From UBA11855 sp964591705 (GTDB lineage: Archaea; Thermoproteota; Bathyarchaeia; Bathyarchaeales; Bathycorpusculaceae), in contig CAZQCX010000040.1 of assembly GCA_964591705.1 (NCBI GenBank), forward strand, positions 1 through 12,593: a stretch of 12,593 nucleotides of DNA, read 5' to 3'. Of the stretch, positions 1 to 5,813 are shown one piece after another (positions within the stretch are counted from its first letter, which is position 1; each line of letters begins with the position of its first letter). Below the pieces are notes generated by a model. That model was not told the DNA's origin and searched no databases. It was given only the letters and a program-made list of their open reading frames with translations. The translations under genes and the position numbers were made by a program.

Positions 1-9
1 ACGAAAAAC

Positions 10-954
10 TTGGCCGCAGAACAACAGACAACTGAAGTTCTGCGAAGAAACGAAAACGGCGAGTTCAAACAGAAAATCCTAGAATATGCACTATGGTTGA
101 GACGCAGCGGAAAAAGCGAAGCAACTATCCTTGGAAGAGTCAAACTGCTGAGAAGACTCGCGAAAAGTGGAGCAAACCTCTACGACCCGGAATCGATCAA
201 GAGAACGATAGCTGAGCAGAGTTGGGGCAACGGCCAGAAAAACAACGCCGTCGATGCGTACTCTTCTTTCCTCAGGATGCATGGCGGAGAGTGGGAAGCG
301 CCAGCATACAAAACGATCCGGAAAATACCTTTCATACCCAAAGAAGCCGAAATCGACCAGCTGATCGCAGCCTCAAGCAGACGCTTAGCAGCTTTCCTGC
401 AGCTGCTAAAGGAAACCGGAGCTAGATGCGGCGAGATTTGGCAACTGCATTGGTGCGACGTAGACTTCGAAAGCAAAGTCGTAAACATAACACCTGAAAA
501 AAACAGCAACCCAAGAGTAGCCCACATAAGCAACAAACTCTTAGACATGCTTCAAAACCTGCCCAAGAACTACGGCGACAGAATATTCTCACATCCAACC
601 ATGCGCGTCGACCACTTCGCAGTAAACTTCCAGCGACAACGGAGGAAAACCGCAGCTAAACTCGGGAACCCAAGATTCCTGAAAATCCACTTCCACACCT
701 TCAGATACTGGAAAGGAACCACGCTGTACCACAAGACCAAGGACATGTACTACGTCATGCAAGCGCTCGGTCACAAAAACATCAAAAACACGCTGCTGTA
801 CGTTCAGCTCGAAGAAGCTCTCTTCCAAGGCGAACAAGACTACATCTCGAAAGTAGCCAAGACGGAAAAGGAAATCTGCAGCTTGATAGAGGCAGGATTC
901 GAATACGTCACAGAGTTTGAAGGAGCAAAAATCTTCAGGAAAAGGAAGCTATAG
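10..954 (+). CDS. Tyrosine recombinase / integrase (XerC/D-like, archaeal)
   Basis: This is a DNA breaking-joining enzyme that would catalyse site-specific recombination, probably integration or excision of a mobile element. The N-terminal core-binding (SAM-like) domain spans about residues 18-95 and the catalytic domain about 110-270. The catalytic set is visible: Arg139 in GARCGE, a candidate Lys164, His229-x-x-Arg232 in HTFR, His255 in LGHKN, and the nucleophile Tyr264. A basic, charged tail ends in RKRKL. The start is TTG at 10, but the frame is open to the left window edge, so the true start may lie outside. At 314 residues it looks full length and intact. Its stop is only 59 bases from the 3' end of a tRNA-Leu gene, the usual position of an integrase at the end of a tRNA-integrated element. 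Whether it is host-resident (Xer) or element-encoded cannot be decided from this sequence alone. Confidence 0.9.
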   Translation: MAAEQQTTEVLRRNENGEFKQKILEYALWLRRSGKSEATILGRVKLLRRLAKSGANLYDPESIKRTIAEQSWGNGQKNNAVDAYSSFLRMHGGEWEAPAYKTIRKIPFIPKEAEIDQLIAASSRRLAAFLQLLKETGARCGEIWQLHWCDVDFESKVVNITPEKNSNPRVAHISNKLLDMLQNLPKNYGDRIFSHPTMRVDHFAVNFQRQRRKTAAKLGNPRFLKIHFHTFRYWKGTTLYHKTKDMYYVMQALGHKNIKNTLLYVQLEEALFQGEQDYISKVAKTEKEICSLIEAGFEYVTEFEGAKIFRKRKL

Positions 955-1013
955 CATGGAAAAAGCCAGAGTGCATCGCCAGGCGGGACCCCCTTACTTT
1001 TTGCTTATAAAGG

Positions 1014-1098
1014 TGCGGGGGGTGGGATTCGAACCCACGAACCCCTGCAGGACAGGCTCCTGAAGCCTGCGCCTTTGACCTGGCTCGGCGACCCCCGC
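1014..1098 (-). tRNA. tRNA-Leu (anticodon CAG)
   Basis: Read on the minus strand, the sequence folds as a class II tRNA. The acceptor stem GCGGGGG (1098-1092) pairs with CCCCCGC (1021-1015). The D arm has GCC/GGC. The anticodon stem CAGGC/GCCTG encloses the loop TTCAGGA, whose anticodon CAG decodes CTG leucine codons. A long variable arm follows, as expected for Leu. The T stem GTGGG/CCCAC encloses TTCGAAT, and the discriminator base is A at 1014. Only CC follows the discriminator, so the full CCA is not encoded. There is no intron. I see no convincing TATA box 25 bases upstream on the minus strand. The 3' end faces the integrase gene at 10-954, which fits use of the tRNA 3' half as an attachment site. 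Confidence 0.95.
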
Positions 1099-1344
1099 AC
1101 AAGTGTTCTCAAGGTCACCATCAGACTTTGGGGGTGCTTTGTTTGTTCTTTATCCGTTTGCTGACGCCTATTGTGTTGTTTCAGATTGGGGTTCGACTAT
1201 ATCTTCTTTGTGAATACCTCGGCTGACAAATGAAGCTTAACTGGCCTCTATGAGTTTAACTAGTTGCGGTATCGCTTCTTGCCCTCGTCATAGGCTGGAA
1301 TAGCTTTTTAAGAGCATGTGTTTTCAGAATCTCGTAGAGAAGAA
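1099..1344. other. Intergenic region between tRNA-Leu and YkgJ-like gene
   Basis: No reading frame of convincing length or composition is seen on either strand here. The right part holds a TATA-like box, CTTTTTAA at about 1304-1311, which would place a transcript start near 1330, between the GTG at 1318 and the ATG at 1345. That favours the ATG as the start of the next gene. Confidence 0.4.
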
Positions 1345-1851
1345 ATGCTGTTTGTTCCATGGCGGTTGATAGCAGACTGGACATGCGAGTCATGTGGAAT
1401 CTGTTGCAGAGGTTACAGTGTGGTCCTAGATTTTCAAGAGTGGCTGAGAATAATCAAAACATACGGCATAGAGCTTACTGCCTCAGACCTGACTAAGCTT
1501 TACATAAAAAGGAAGAACGATGGCGCCTGCTTTTTCTTATGTGACTTTGCAACTGCGAGTCTCTGCGGGCTTCAGCATATGAAGCCCAAGGCGTGTAAGT
1601 TGTGGCCATTCAAGGTTCTTGGGACACCGAAGTACGGGCACGCGCAAGAAGCAGCATACAATTATGGGGGGAAAGCGCTCTTCGTCTACGCGGATTCAAA
1701 TTGCAATGGCTTGAAATTGGGTCAACCGTCACGAGTTTTCGCAAATCTTACGGTGAAGGAATTCACAGAAATTGCTCTTGGAATGAACAGGTTCCAGATC
1801 AAGAGCACAGCAAACCTGCGTCCAAACGCACGGAGTCACATTAGCTTCTGA
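1345..1851 (+). CDS. YkgJ-family Cys-cluster (Fe-S/zinc chelating) protein
   Basis: This is a member of the YkgJ family of putative zinc- or iron-chelating proteins, whose biochemical role is poorly defined. From the ATG at 1345 (168 residues) the N-terminal cluster CESCGICC lies at residues 14-21. It is followed by CFF-x-C, a further Cys in LCGLQ, and the downstream KACKLWPFKV segment that matches the family's RP-x-C-x-x-(W/Y)PF pattern. Together these give enough cysteines for a metal site. A GTG nine codons upstream (1318) is in frame, but it sits too close to the TATA-like box at about 1304-1311, so the ATG is preferred. The C-terminal third (about 110-168) has no recognisable motif. A second, diverged family member lies at 5337-5813. 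Neighbouring genes give no functional clue. Confidence 0.8.
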   Translation: MLFVPWRLIADWTCESCGICCRGYSVVLDFQEWLRIIKTYGIELTASDLTKLYIKRKNDGACFFLCDFATASLCGLQHMKPKACKLWPFKVLGTPKYGHAQEAAYNYGGKALFVYADSNCNGLKLGQPSRVFANLTVKEFTEIALGMNRFQIKSTANLRPNARSHISF

Positions 1852-1937
1852 GAAAAGCAACGATAATAGGTCTCAGGGCATAAACCAAGAAGAGTTTGTC
1901 ATCCATGTGGACCTGCGGAAGAAAGAGGCTGAGAGTC

Positions 1938-2150
1938 ATGAAGCGATACCTTCTGCATTCTTTAGCAGGGGCGTTTGCCTTTGGCTTCGCCAGTTGGCTG
2001 TGGATCTGTTTTCTCGAAGTCTTCAAAGTTGAGACTCTTCTAATAGCATGGTTTGGCTGGTTTATGTCTATGTTAATTGTCATCCCCGCGATTCTTAGTG
2101 ACGAGTTCTCTTCCGCGCAGCCACCCCAAACTGGGCATCCATTAGCTTGA
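1938..2150 (+). CDS. Small membrane protein, two TM segments, unknown function
   Basis: I do not recognise this family. From the ATG at 1938 it encodes 70 residues with two strongly hydrophobic segments: roughly residues 6-26 (LHSLAGAFAFGFASWLWICF) and 32-52 (ETLLIAWFGWFMSMLIVIPA). A short polar tail rich in Pro and Gln follows. The basic N-terminus (MKRY) suggests a cytoplasmic N- and C-terminus with a short outer loop. In-frame TTG and ATG codons at 1896 and 1905 would add a polar N-terminal stretch. The purine-rich GAGGCTGAGAG just before 1938 favours the later start. It is the first of three same-strand membrane-protein genes ending at 3028, but the 93-base gap to the next gene holds its own promoter-like element. 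Confidence 0.55.
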   Translation: MKRYLLHSLAGAFAFGFASWLWICFLEVFKVETLLIAWFGWFMSMLIVIPAILSDEFSSAQPPQTGHPLA

Positions 2151-2177
2151 TCTTGATTTGCACTGCCCTTGACCAGC

Positions 2178-2193
2178 ATCAAGTTTTTTAACC
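2178..2193 (+). promoter_or_regulatory. TATA-like promoter element for the 2244-3028 gene pair
   Basis: The AT-rich run AGTTTTTTAAC (about 2181-2191) inside a GC-richer intergenic stretch looks like an archaeal TATA box. A start of transcription about 25 bases on (near 2213) would leave a leader of about 30 bases containing GGAG at 2229-2232, about 11 bases before the ATG at 2244. Confidence 0.35.
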
Positions 2194-2243
2194 CCGCATT
2201 AGCCCCTCGTTCGTAATCAGAATAATCTGGAGAGTTGATAGCA

Positions 2244-2531
2244 ATGATGGAAGAAGAAAAGAAGCCTTTCGCTCCCATAGTGATATCCATAGTTATGGCT
2301 ATCCTTTGGGCCGCGCTGATGCGTTGGTATATCCTGTTTTGGTCATCGAAATTTGGCTGGTTGCAGAACCTAGCCATAATCATGCTGTCTCTAGTCGTGA
2401 TGGGCGGCGTCCAAGGTCTTGTATGGATCTACTGGATCCTTCAAATGGGGCTGACACAAGGTTTGTTACGTGCGTCTTTGTCTCTTGATATATCGTTGTA
2501 TATGGAAGATCTGTTGGGGCTGAGTTGTTGA
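2244..2531 (+). CDS. Small membrane protein, two TM segments, unknown function
   Basis: I do not recognise this family. From the ATG at 2244 (95 residues) there is a charged N-terminus (MMEEEKKPF). A hydrophobic segment follows at about residues 9-27 (APIVISIVMAILWAALM) and a second at about 40-65 (LQNLAIIMLSLVVMGGVQGLVWIYWIL). The tail is less hydrophobic and partly acidic. A TTG three codons upstream (2235) is possible but is too close to the GGAG ribosome-binding-like sequence at 2229-2232. The stop TGA overlaps the start of the next gene (TTGA at 2528-2531), which implies coupled translation, so the two products probably work together at the membrane. Confidence 0.6.
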   Translation: MMEEEKKPFAPIVISIVMAILWAALMRWYILFWSSKFGWLQNLAIIMLSLVVMGGVQGLVWIYWILQMGLTQGLLRASLSLDISLYMEDLLGLSC

Positions 2532-3028
2532 CGCGTAGGAGTATTTGGCTGTTCTTCACACTTGCTTTGCTCTTATTCATTCCAGTTGCCTGGTTACTTG
2601 CGCGACATGCGGTGGAACCATTGGAAGAAGGGTTCAGCCTGGTCTGGCTCGAAAACAGCGAGGTATTGATTTCCGATGATGACATCTTGTCTTATAATTG
2701 GACAAGCCAGGAGATTACCATATCTGACGTGGCTTCTAAAAGGTTGATTGCGATGGGAGATGGTTTGTACAGTTTCTCCAGCGGCTTCGTTATCAGGATA
2801 AACAGGGGGGAAGCATATCGTGGAGTGTTCAGGAATTCCTTCATGTCCGCAATTCCGGGCTCTCCTGAGATCTCGATTATGTTTCCGTCCACACTTTTCT
2901 GTTCTGAAGCCGAAAACCGTCACGCGATGAGGATGTTTTATCCATGGTTTGAACCGCCAGCCGACCAGCCAGAGAAAGGAGCGATACTCTTCGAGTACTT
3001 CAAAGACACGGGAAAACTCGGTTATTGA
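2528..3028 (+). CDS. Membrane-anchored protein with extracytoplasmic domain, unknown function
   Basis: I recognise no family. The 166-residue product starts with a basic segment (TRRS) and one long hydrophobic helix (about residues 5-24, WLFFTLALLLFIPVAWLLA), a signal-anchor. It is followed by a soluble domain of about 140 residues with alternating polar and hydrophobic strands, likely beta-rich and outside the membrane. A single Cys lies near the motif TLFCSEAEN. Start choice: the TTG at 2528 overlaps the previous stop as TTGA, the TTG counterpart of the common ATGA coupling; the TTG at 2525 is equally possible and adds one residue. No ATG exists near the hydrophobic N-terminus, so a TTG start is needed. 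It forms a two-gene unit with the membrane protein at 2244-2531. It ends just before a convergent regulator gene. Confidence 0.65.
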   Translation: MTRRSIWLFFTLALLLFIPVAWLLARHAVEPLEEGFSLVWLENSEVLISDDDILSYNWTSQEITISDVASKRLIAMGDGLYSFSSGFVIRINRGEAYRGVFRNSFMSAIPGSPEISIMFPSTLFCSEAENRHAMRMFYPWFEPPADQPEKGAILFEYFKDTGKLGY

Positions 3029-3073
3029 GCCAGTCAAATTATTTACAAACGAATTACTTCGCCATTGGCTTGC

Positions 3074-3304
3074 TTAGGCTGTTGGCACCAATAATTCCCT
3101 CGCGCTCTTGCTGATTCTAACTTCCTTGCCTTCGTCAGTTGCCTCTGCAAAACCGAACTCGATCAAGAACTCTGCGACTGCTCTCGCCTGCTTTTCGCTG
3201 AGTCCTGTGTGCATCTGCAGCTCCTCTAACCTGTGAAGTTTTCCGTCGCTGAGCAACTCTAGAACCTTTTGTATTTTGGGCGTCAATTCACAACCCGTTG
3301 GCAA
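3074..3304 (-). CDS. Small winged-helix DNA-binding protein
   Basis: The 76-residue product fits a winged helix-turn-helix domain. TPKIQKVLELLSDGKLH would be helix 1 plus turn. RLEELQMHTGLSEKQARAVAEFLIEFGFAEA would be helix-turn-recognition helix. DEGKEVRISKSARELL would be the wing and last helix. Such proteins are usually DNA-binding regulators that sense the state of the cell or simply bind promoters. The start is TTG at 3304; a second in-frame TTG lies six codons on, before TPKIQ. A minus-strand TATA-like box (GATTTAAAAG, 3331-3340) would place the transcript start almost at the TTG, suggesting a leaderless message. Target and ligand are unknown. The gene diverges from the structured non-coding stretch beginning about 3360 and shares its TATA region. 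Confidence 0.65.
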   Translation of the reverse strand: MPTGCELTPKIQKVLELLSDGKLHRLEELQMHTGLSEKQARAVAEFLIEFGFAEATDEGKEVRISKSARELLVPTA

Positions 3305-3328
3305 TATTCACAAGCGCATAGTTGTGCT

Positions 3329-3341
3329 TTTAAATCCCAAT
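3329..3341. promoter_or_regulatory. Bidirectional TATA-like element
   Basis: CTTTTAAATC (3331-3340) contains the self-complementary TTTAAA and reads as a TATA box in both directions. On the minus strand it is about 25-30 bases before the TTG start at 3304. On the plus strand it would start transcription near 3358-3362, just upstream of the hairpin-rich stretch. Confidence 0.4.
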
Positions 3342-3359
3342 GGAATTGTGTTCTAGATT

Positions 3360-3645
3360 TGTTTAGCAGAGAAAAACAGCATCCAGCATCAGGGCGGAGA
3401 GAGAAACATTTTGGCCCTCTCTTAGGAGGGATAGGGACAAGGAAGCTTGAGCCCCGTTGTTCAACCTCTCCTGCCCCGCTTAACTGTAGGATTTGCGAAT
3501 TCTGTTTATAAGCAGTATTTCAATCGTCGTAATATGTCACATGCTAATTGCTGCTCTGCTTCTGCCAGCTGTTAAGCAGCACGATATTCGCAATGACACG
3601 TTCGACAAAGTTAGAACAAGACGCGCGAGCGGAACCCGCTCAGAC
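3360..3645 (+). ncRNA. Candidate structured RNA (hairpin cluster, unknown family)
   Basis: No convincing gene covers 3311-3708, yet the plus strand folds well. GGGC plus GGAGAG (3392-3401) pairs with CTCTCC plus GCCC (3466-3471, 3473-3476) with a one-base bulge, a 10-bp outer stem. Inside it are hairpin CCCTC/GAGGG (3415-3419/3426-3430) and hairpin CAAG/CTTG (3438-3441/3446-3449) extended by GGG/CCC across a small internal loop. Together these form a possible three-way junction. Further on, CTGCTT/AAGCAG (3556-3561/3574-3579) and GAGCGG/CCGCTC (3627-3632/3636-3641, three-base loop) form two more hairpins. A TATA-like box at 3331-3340 would start transcription near 3360. I checked for the conserved cores of RNase P RNA and SRP RNA and did not find them. 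The ends are uncertain and transcription is an inference. Confidence 0.25.
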
Positions 3646-3708
3646 AGAACTCAAAGAAATTGGGAACTTCTGCCTTTTCCAGACTTGGTACACTTATAGC
3701 TTTGAACG

Positions 3709-3810
3709 TTAGATTTTGCCAGAGTTTTTTGTCCAACCGCATCTAGTGCATTGAGACGACCCGCTCTCCAGGTTGGCGAACACCTCATTGCTGCAGCTTG
3801 GGCACTTCAA
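3709..3810 (-). CDS. Very small zinc-ribbon protein
   Basis: A 33-residue frame carries two zinc knuckles: CPSC at residues 3-6 and CTRCGW at about 21-26, about 14 residues apart, the spacing of a zinc ribbon. Such tiny ribbons in archaea are usually nucleic-acid or protein contact modules. The start is TTG at 3810 (MKCPSC...); the frame upstream has no other ATG, GTG or TTG before a stop. The start codon lies inside the inverted repeat at 3807-3828, so binding there could block expression. A TATA-like TTCATAAAG on the minus strand (about 3845-3853) is shared with the divergent ORF at 3876. The Cys pattern is the main support; the TTG start and small size keep confidence moderate. Confidence 0.45.
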   Translation of the reverse strand: MKCPSCSNEVFANLESGSSQCTRCGWTKNSGKI

Positions 3811-3828
3811 ATTGTGATCACAAATTGA
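3807..3828. promoter_or_regulatory. 22-base inverted repeat, operator-like
   Basis: TCAAATTGTGA (3807-3817) is followed directly by TCACAAATTGA (3818-3828). The two arms are complementary except for one position, and the centre TTGTGATCACAA is a perfect 12-base palindrome. It overlaps the start codon of the minus-strand zinc-ribbon gene and lies downstream of the shared divergent promoter region, a typical place for a dimeric repressor to bind. Confidence 0.45.
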
Positions 3829-3875
3829 ATTGCACCTACTTCAGCCTTTATGAACAAACCTTCTAATTCAGCAAT

Positions 3876-4016
3876 ATGTCAAGAACCAACAAGAACACCG
3901 CCACAACCGAAGACTGGCCCAAAGTAGTTCAAAGCGCATGGTTCGACTCTATGACCGAAGAAAGCGAAATAATGCAGTTAGATGCTACAAAAGGTCTGAA
4001 AAAGCGACAGGGATAA
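3876..4016 (+). CDS. Small acidic-to-basic protein of 46 residues, unknown function
   Basis: I do not recognise this protein. It runs from an ATG at 3876 to TAA at 4014-4016. The centre carries EDWPKVVQSAWFDSMTEES and the tail is basic (KGLKKRQG). Codon choice (AAC, GAA, AGC, ACC) resembles that of clear genes nearby. A TATA-like CTTTATGA at about 3846-3853 would start transcription almost at the ATG, so the message is probably leaderless. It is divergent from the zinc-ribbon gene and 64 bases before the Sm-like gene. It has no transmembrane segment, Cys cluster or signal peptide. It could be a chance frame, but the promoter position and codon use favour a real gene. Confidence 0.45.
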   Translation: MSRTNKNTATTEDWPKVVQSAWFDSMTEESEIMQLDATKGLKKRQG

Positions 4017-4036
4017 ACGCAAACGTACATGGATAG

Positions 4037-4047
4037 GCTTTTATAGC
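4037..4047 (+). promoter_or_regulatory. TATA box of the Sm-like gene
   Basis: GCTTTTATAGC (4037-4047) is a good archaeal TATA box. It lies about 38 bases before the ATG at 4081, giving a leader of about 10-15 bases. A second AT-rich site, CATATAT at 4064-4070, is too close to serve with this ATG. Confidence 0.5.
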
Positions 4048-4080
4048 GGTTGGTTCTGGATATGCATATATCTGCCTAAA

Positions 4081-4338
4081 ATGGAACACGATATCATGAT
4101 GGAACCCAGCAAGAAACCGCTGAACGTGTTGATAAAGCAGCTTCATGGAAACATTGAAGTCGTACTCAAAAATGGTTGTGAATACAAGGGAAAAATGATA
4201 AAATGCGACGGGCACATGAACATTCTTCTGGAAGGAGCAACTGAATACAAAGACGACCAACTTTTCGCCAACTATGGAAACGTTCTCCTTCGCGGAAACA
4301 ACGTCCTCTATATAGTTCTAGACATAGCTAAGCACTAA
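4081..4338 (+). CDS. Sm-like archaeal protein (LSm/SmAP)
   Basis: This is an Sm-fold RNA-binding protein. Archaeal members form heptameric rings that bind U-rich RNA and take part in RNA processing or turnover in the cytoplasm. The 85-residue length is typical. The N-terminal helix (KKPLNVLIKQL) is followed by the Sm1 motif, HGNIEVVLKNGCEYKGKMIKCDGHMNILLEG in outline, with the conserved G, the KGKM turn and D-x-HMN-x-L. After a short linker the Sm2 motif GNVLLRGNNVLYIV carries the RG pair used in RNA contact. The start is ATG at 4081, after a TATA box at 4037-4047; an in-frame ATG pair six codons on (MEHDIMM) could also be used. Its stop overlaps by two bases the end of the interrupted minus-strand frame at 4335-4616. 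Confidence 0.92.
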   Translation: MEHDIMMEPSKKPLNVLIKQLHGNIEVVLKNGCEYKGKMIKCDGHMNILLEGATEYKDDQLFANYGNVLLRGNNVLYIVLDIAKH

Positions 4339-4616
4339 GCTTCGCAAGCAACATTTTTCAGTTCTTTCAGAATTTCAGAAATAGCCTTAGTTCCAAACAT
4401 GTCAACAAAGACCCCATCAGAAGTCGTTGAAACTAACCTTGCCCTATGAAAACTTGGAAAATCCAAACAGCACCATTCTCCATAAACTCCAATTCAGCTC
4501 TTATCTGCCTTAACAAAATCCTTTCCAGTTTCACAAAGGCTGATAAAGAAACCAAGCGCGCAGAGGATGAATAGGTAAAATCCTACGTTTGGGAATCGTT
4601 TGCCCTGCCTGCCCAT
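4335..4616 (-). pseudogene. Membrane-anchored small protein frame interrupted by TGA
   Basis: From an ATG at 4616 a frame of 93 codons runs to TAG at 4335-4337, broken by one in-frame TGA (4494-4496) at codon 41. The first part (40 residues) has a basic start (MGRQGKRF) and a clear transmembrane helix, GFYLFILCALGFFISL, then CETGKDFVKADKS. The second part (52 residues) looks protein-like: GEWCCLDFPSFHRARL, a central segment with SDGVFVDMFG, and a final helix AISEILKELKN. A TATA-like CTTTTAGTC (minus strand, about 4634-4643) sits about 25 bases before the ATG. Readings possible: a gene lost to a nonsense mutation, two tiny genes (the second from a TTG at the DFPSF segment), a compensated pair of frameshifts or sequencing errors, or recoding of TGA. 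I see no family match. Confidence 0.4.
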
Positions 4617-4796
4617 CAAGGTGCATGAAAAGAGACTAAAAGAGAACCTGCGCCTCTACTCCCAGAACAATCAACATTACCTCATGTCCTGAAAAATCTC
4701 CCAACTTATGGTGCTCCATGCGCAGCGAAACAATGCCAGTTTCAAGTTAAATTCTTAATTACAACAATCACATAGGCTCTTAGTGGTGACAACAGA
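4617..4796. other. Intergenic region before pyrI
   Basis: There is no convincing gene. A 27-codon minus-strand frame from an ATG near 4716 is too short to support. At the right end, GTTAAATTCTTAATTAC (about 4746-4762) is a TATA-like region for pyrI, and GGTGA at 4785-4789 is a ribosome-binding-like site seven bases before the pyrI ATG. Confidence 0.4.
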
Positions 4797-5261
4797 ATGA
4801 CCGAGATGGAACTACGCGTTTCAAAAATCAAAGATGGCACAGTCATTGACCACATAAGCGGCGGTTACGCTCTCGATGTCGTAAAAATCTTAGGTATAAC
4901 TGGGCGAGAAAAGCGGGTAATGACTATTGCAATCAACGTTCCCAGCAAACGATTCAGATCCAAGGACATCGTGAAAGTCGAGGGTCGAGCACTTAACTCT
5001 CAAGAAGTCAACCGCATCGCCCTCGTGGCACCCCACGCAACGATAAACATCATTCGAAACTACAACGTGGTTGAAAAGCTCGAAGTCAAATTACCGAAGA
5101 TCATAGAGGGAGTGATACAATGCATCAACCCGGGTTGCATAAGCAACAGCAATGAACCTTCTCTACCCAAATTCTACGTTGAGAGTGAGGACCCACTAGT
5201 CCTCAAGTGTCACTACTGCCGCTATATTTTAGAGAAAGCTGAAGTACTGCAACAGTTATAG
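4797..5261 (+). CDS. pyrI: Aspartate carbamoyltransferase regulatory subunit
   Basis: PyrI binds CTP/ATP and controls the catalytic trimers of PyrB in the first committed step of pyrimidine synthesis. At 154 residues it has the family's normal length. The allosteric domain (about 1-100) has GTVIDHI near residue 14 and nucleotide-site lysines at 60 (IVKVEG) and 94 (VVEKLEVK). The zinc domain has Cys109 and Cys114 (C-x4-C) and Cys138 and Cys141 (CHYC), which hold the zinc that docks onto PyrB. The start ATG at 4797 has GGTGA seven bases upstream; a second in-frame ATG follows at 4806. The gene stands alone, while the pyrB partner lies at 11491-12411 on the other strand, unlike the common pyrBI operon. 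Confidence 0.96.
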   Translation: MTEMELRVSKIKDGTVIDHISGGYALDVVKILGITGREKRVMTIAINVPSKRFRSKDIVKVEGRALNSQEVNRIALVAPHATINIIRNYNVVEKLEVKLPKIIEGVIQCINPGCISNSNEPSLPKFYVESEDPLVLKCHYCRYILEKAEVLQQL

Positions 5262-5336
5262 TCATCACAGTATCGGGACTGACACAATCCCTAGGTTTCA
5301 AAGCCTTGGAAGTCAGAGTTGGATCTTTCTGTTCTC

Positions 5337-5813
5337 TTAGCGTTTTTTGCACACTAACCGAAAGAGCTTCTCAAAATACCTTTTATCTAGCAATGTACCG
5401 ATCCCTATTCCAGGACATTCTGTTGTGCAAAGAAACTCAAACCTCTTTTTTGCCGTAGGTCTGAGTTCGAAAGGATAGAACCTGCAAATCATCGGTCTCT
5501 TCGAGTAAATGGCGCACCTGTTATTCTTCAGAAACAAGCATTGCCCTCTGTCCTTTGTTTTCTTTATCTCGAAAAGGTAGGGTCCTCTTCCTTTATGCTT
5601 CTCCGCGAAGTCGGCTATTTGCAGTCCTTCAAGCTTTGATATTTTCTCCGCTTCGCTCTTCATTAGCAGAATGTGCCTTTGCCTCAGCTCGGTATCGCCA
5701 CAGCAGGTTCCACACTTCAAACAAAAGAATCGTACGTTTGCAGGGTAGTTGAACCCGTCCTTCAATAATGTAATCAACTCGCAGATTGTTCTATTTGCAT
5801 CTGTGTCCCTCAC
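5337..5813 (-). CDS. YkgJ-family Cys-cluster (Fe-S/zinc chelating) protein
   Basis: This is a 158-residue member of the YkgJ family of putative metal-chelating proteins. The CLKCGTCCGD cluster lies at residues 31-40. The middle of the protein carries GQCLFL and NRCAIYSKRPMICRFYPF, the most typical part of the family, and a late CTTEC pair gives further possible ligands. It is a better match to the family pattern than the gene at 1345-1851 and diverged from it. The start is GTG at 5813 (MRDTD), which overlaps the end of the upstream MazG-like gene by 23 bases; a start a few codons later is possible, but the Cys cluster would be kept in any case. The overlap suggests co-transcription with the MazG-like gene. 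It converges with pyrI. The biochemical role is unknown. Confidence 0.85.
   Translation of the reverse strand: MRDTDANRTICELITLLKDGFNYPANVRFFCLKCGTCCGDTELRQRHILLMKSEAEKISKLEGLQIADFAEKHKGRGPYLFEIKKTKDRGQCLFLKNNRCAIYSKRPMICRFYPFELRPTAKKRFEFLCTTECPGIGIGTLLDKRYFEKLFRLVCKKR

Noticed and set aside
1200..1317. Very short ATG frames between the tRNA and the YkgJ-like gene
   Set aside because: They have 7 to 17 codons and no motif, promoter or ribosome site that would support translation.
3360..3645. RNase P RNA or SRP RNA in the hairpin-rich region
   Set aside because: ACAGAACTC at 3644-3652 recalls the 3' part of RNase P RNA, but the conserved GGAAAGTCC core is absent on both strands, and no SRP helix 8 core (GGAAG with AGCAG partner) is in place.
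3493..3699. A 68-codon plus-strand frame with a hydrophobic start
   Set aside because: It needs a TTG start, its second half is an odd Arg/Thr-rich stretch without family resemblance, and it covers hairpins (3556-3579, 3627-3641) that fit a non-coding reading better.
4630..4716. A 27-codon minus-strand frame upstream of the interrupted gene
   Set aside because: It is short, ends in TAG, and shows no motif, while the promoter-like element of the downstream frame lies inside its end.
5288..5312. Imperfect inverted repeat between pyrI and the convergent YkgJ-like gene, as a terminator
   Set aside because: The arms CCTAGG and CCTTGG with flanking TTT/AAA have a mismatch and a bulge and no T-run follows on either strand.
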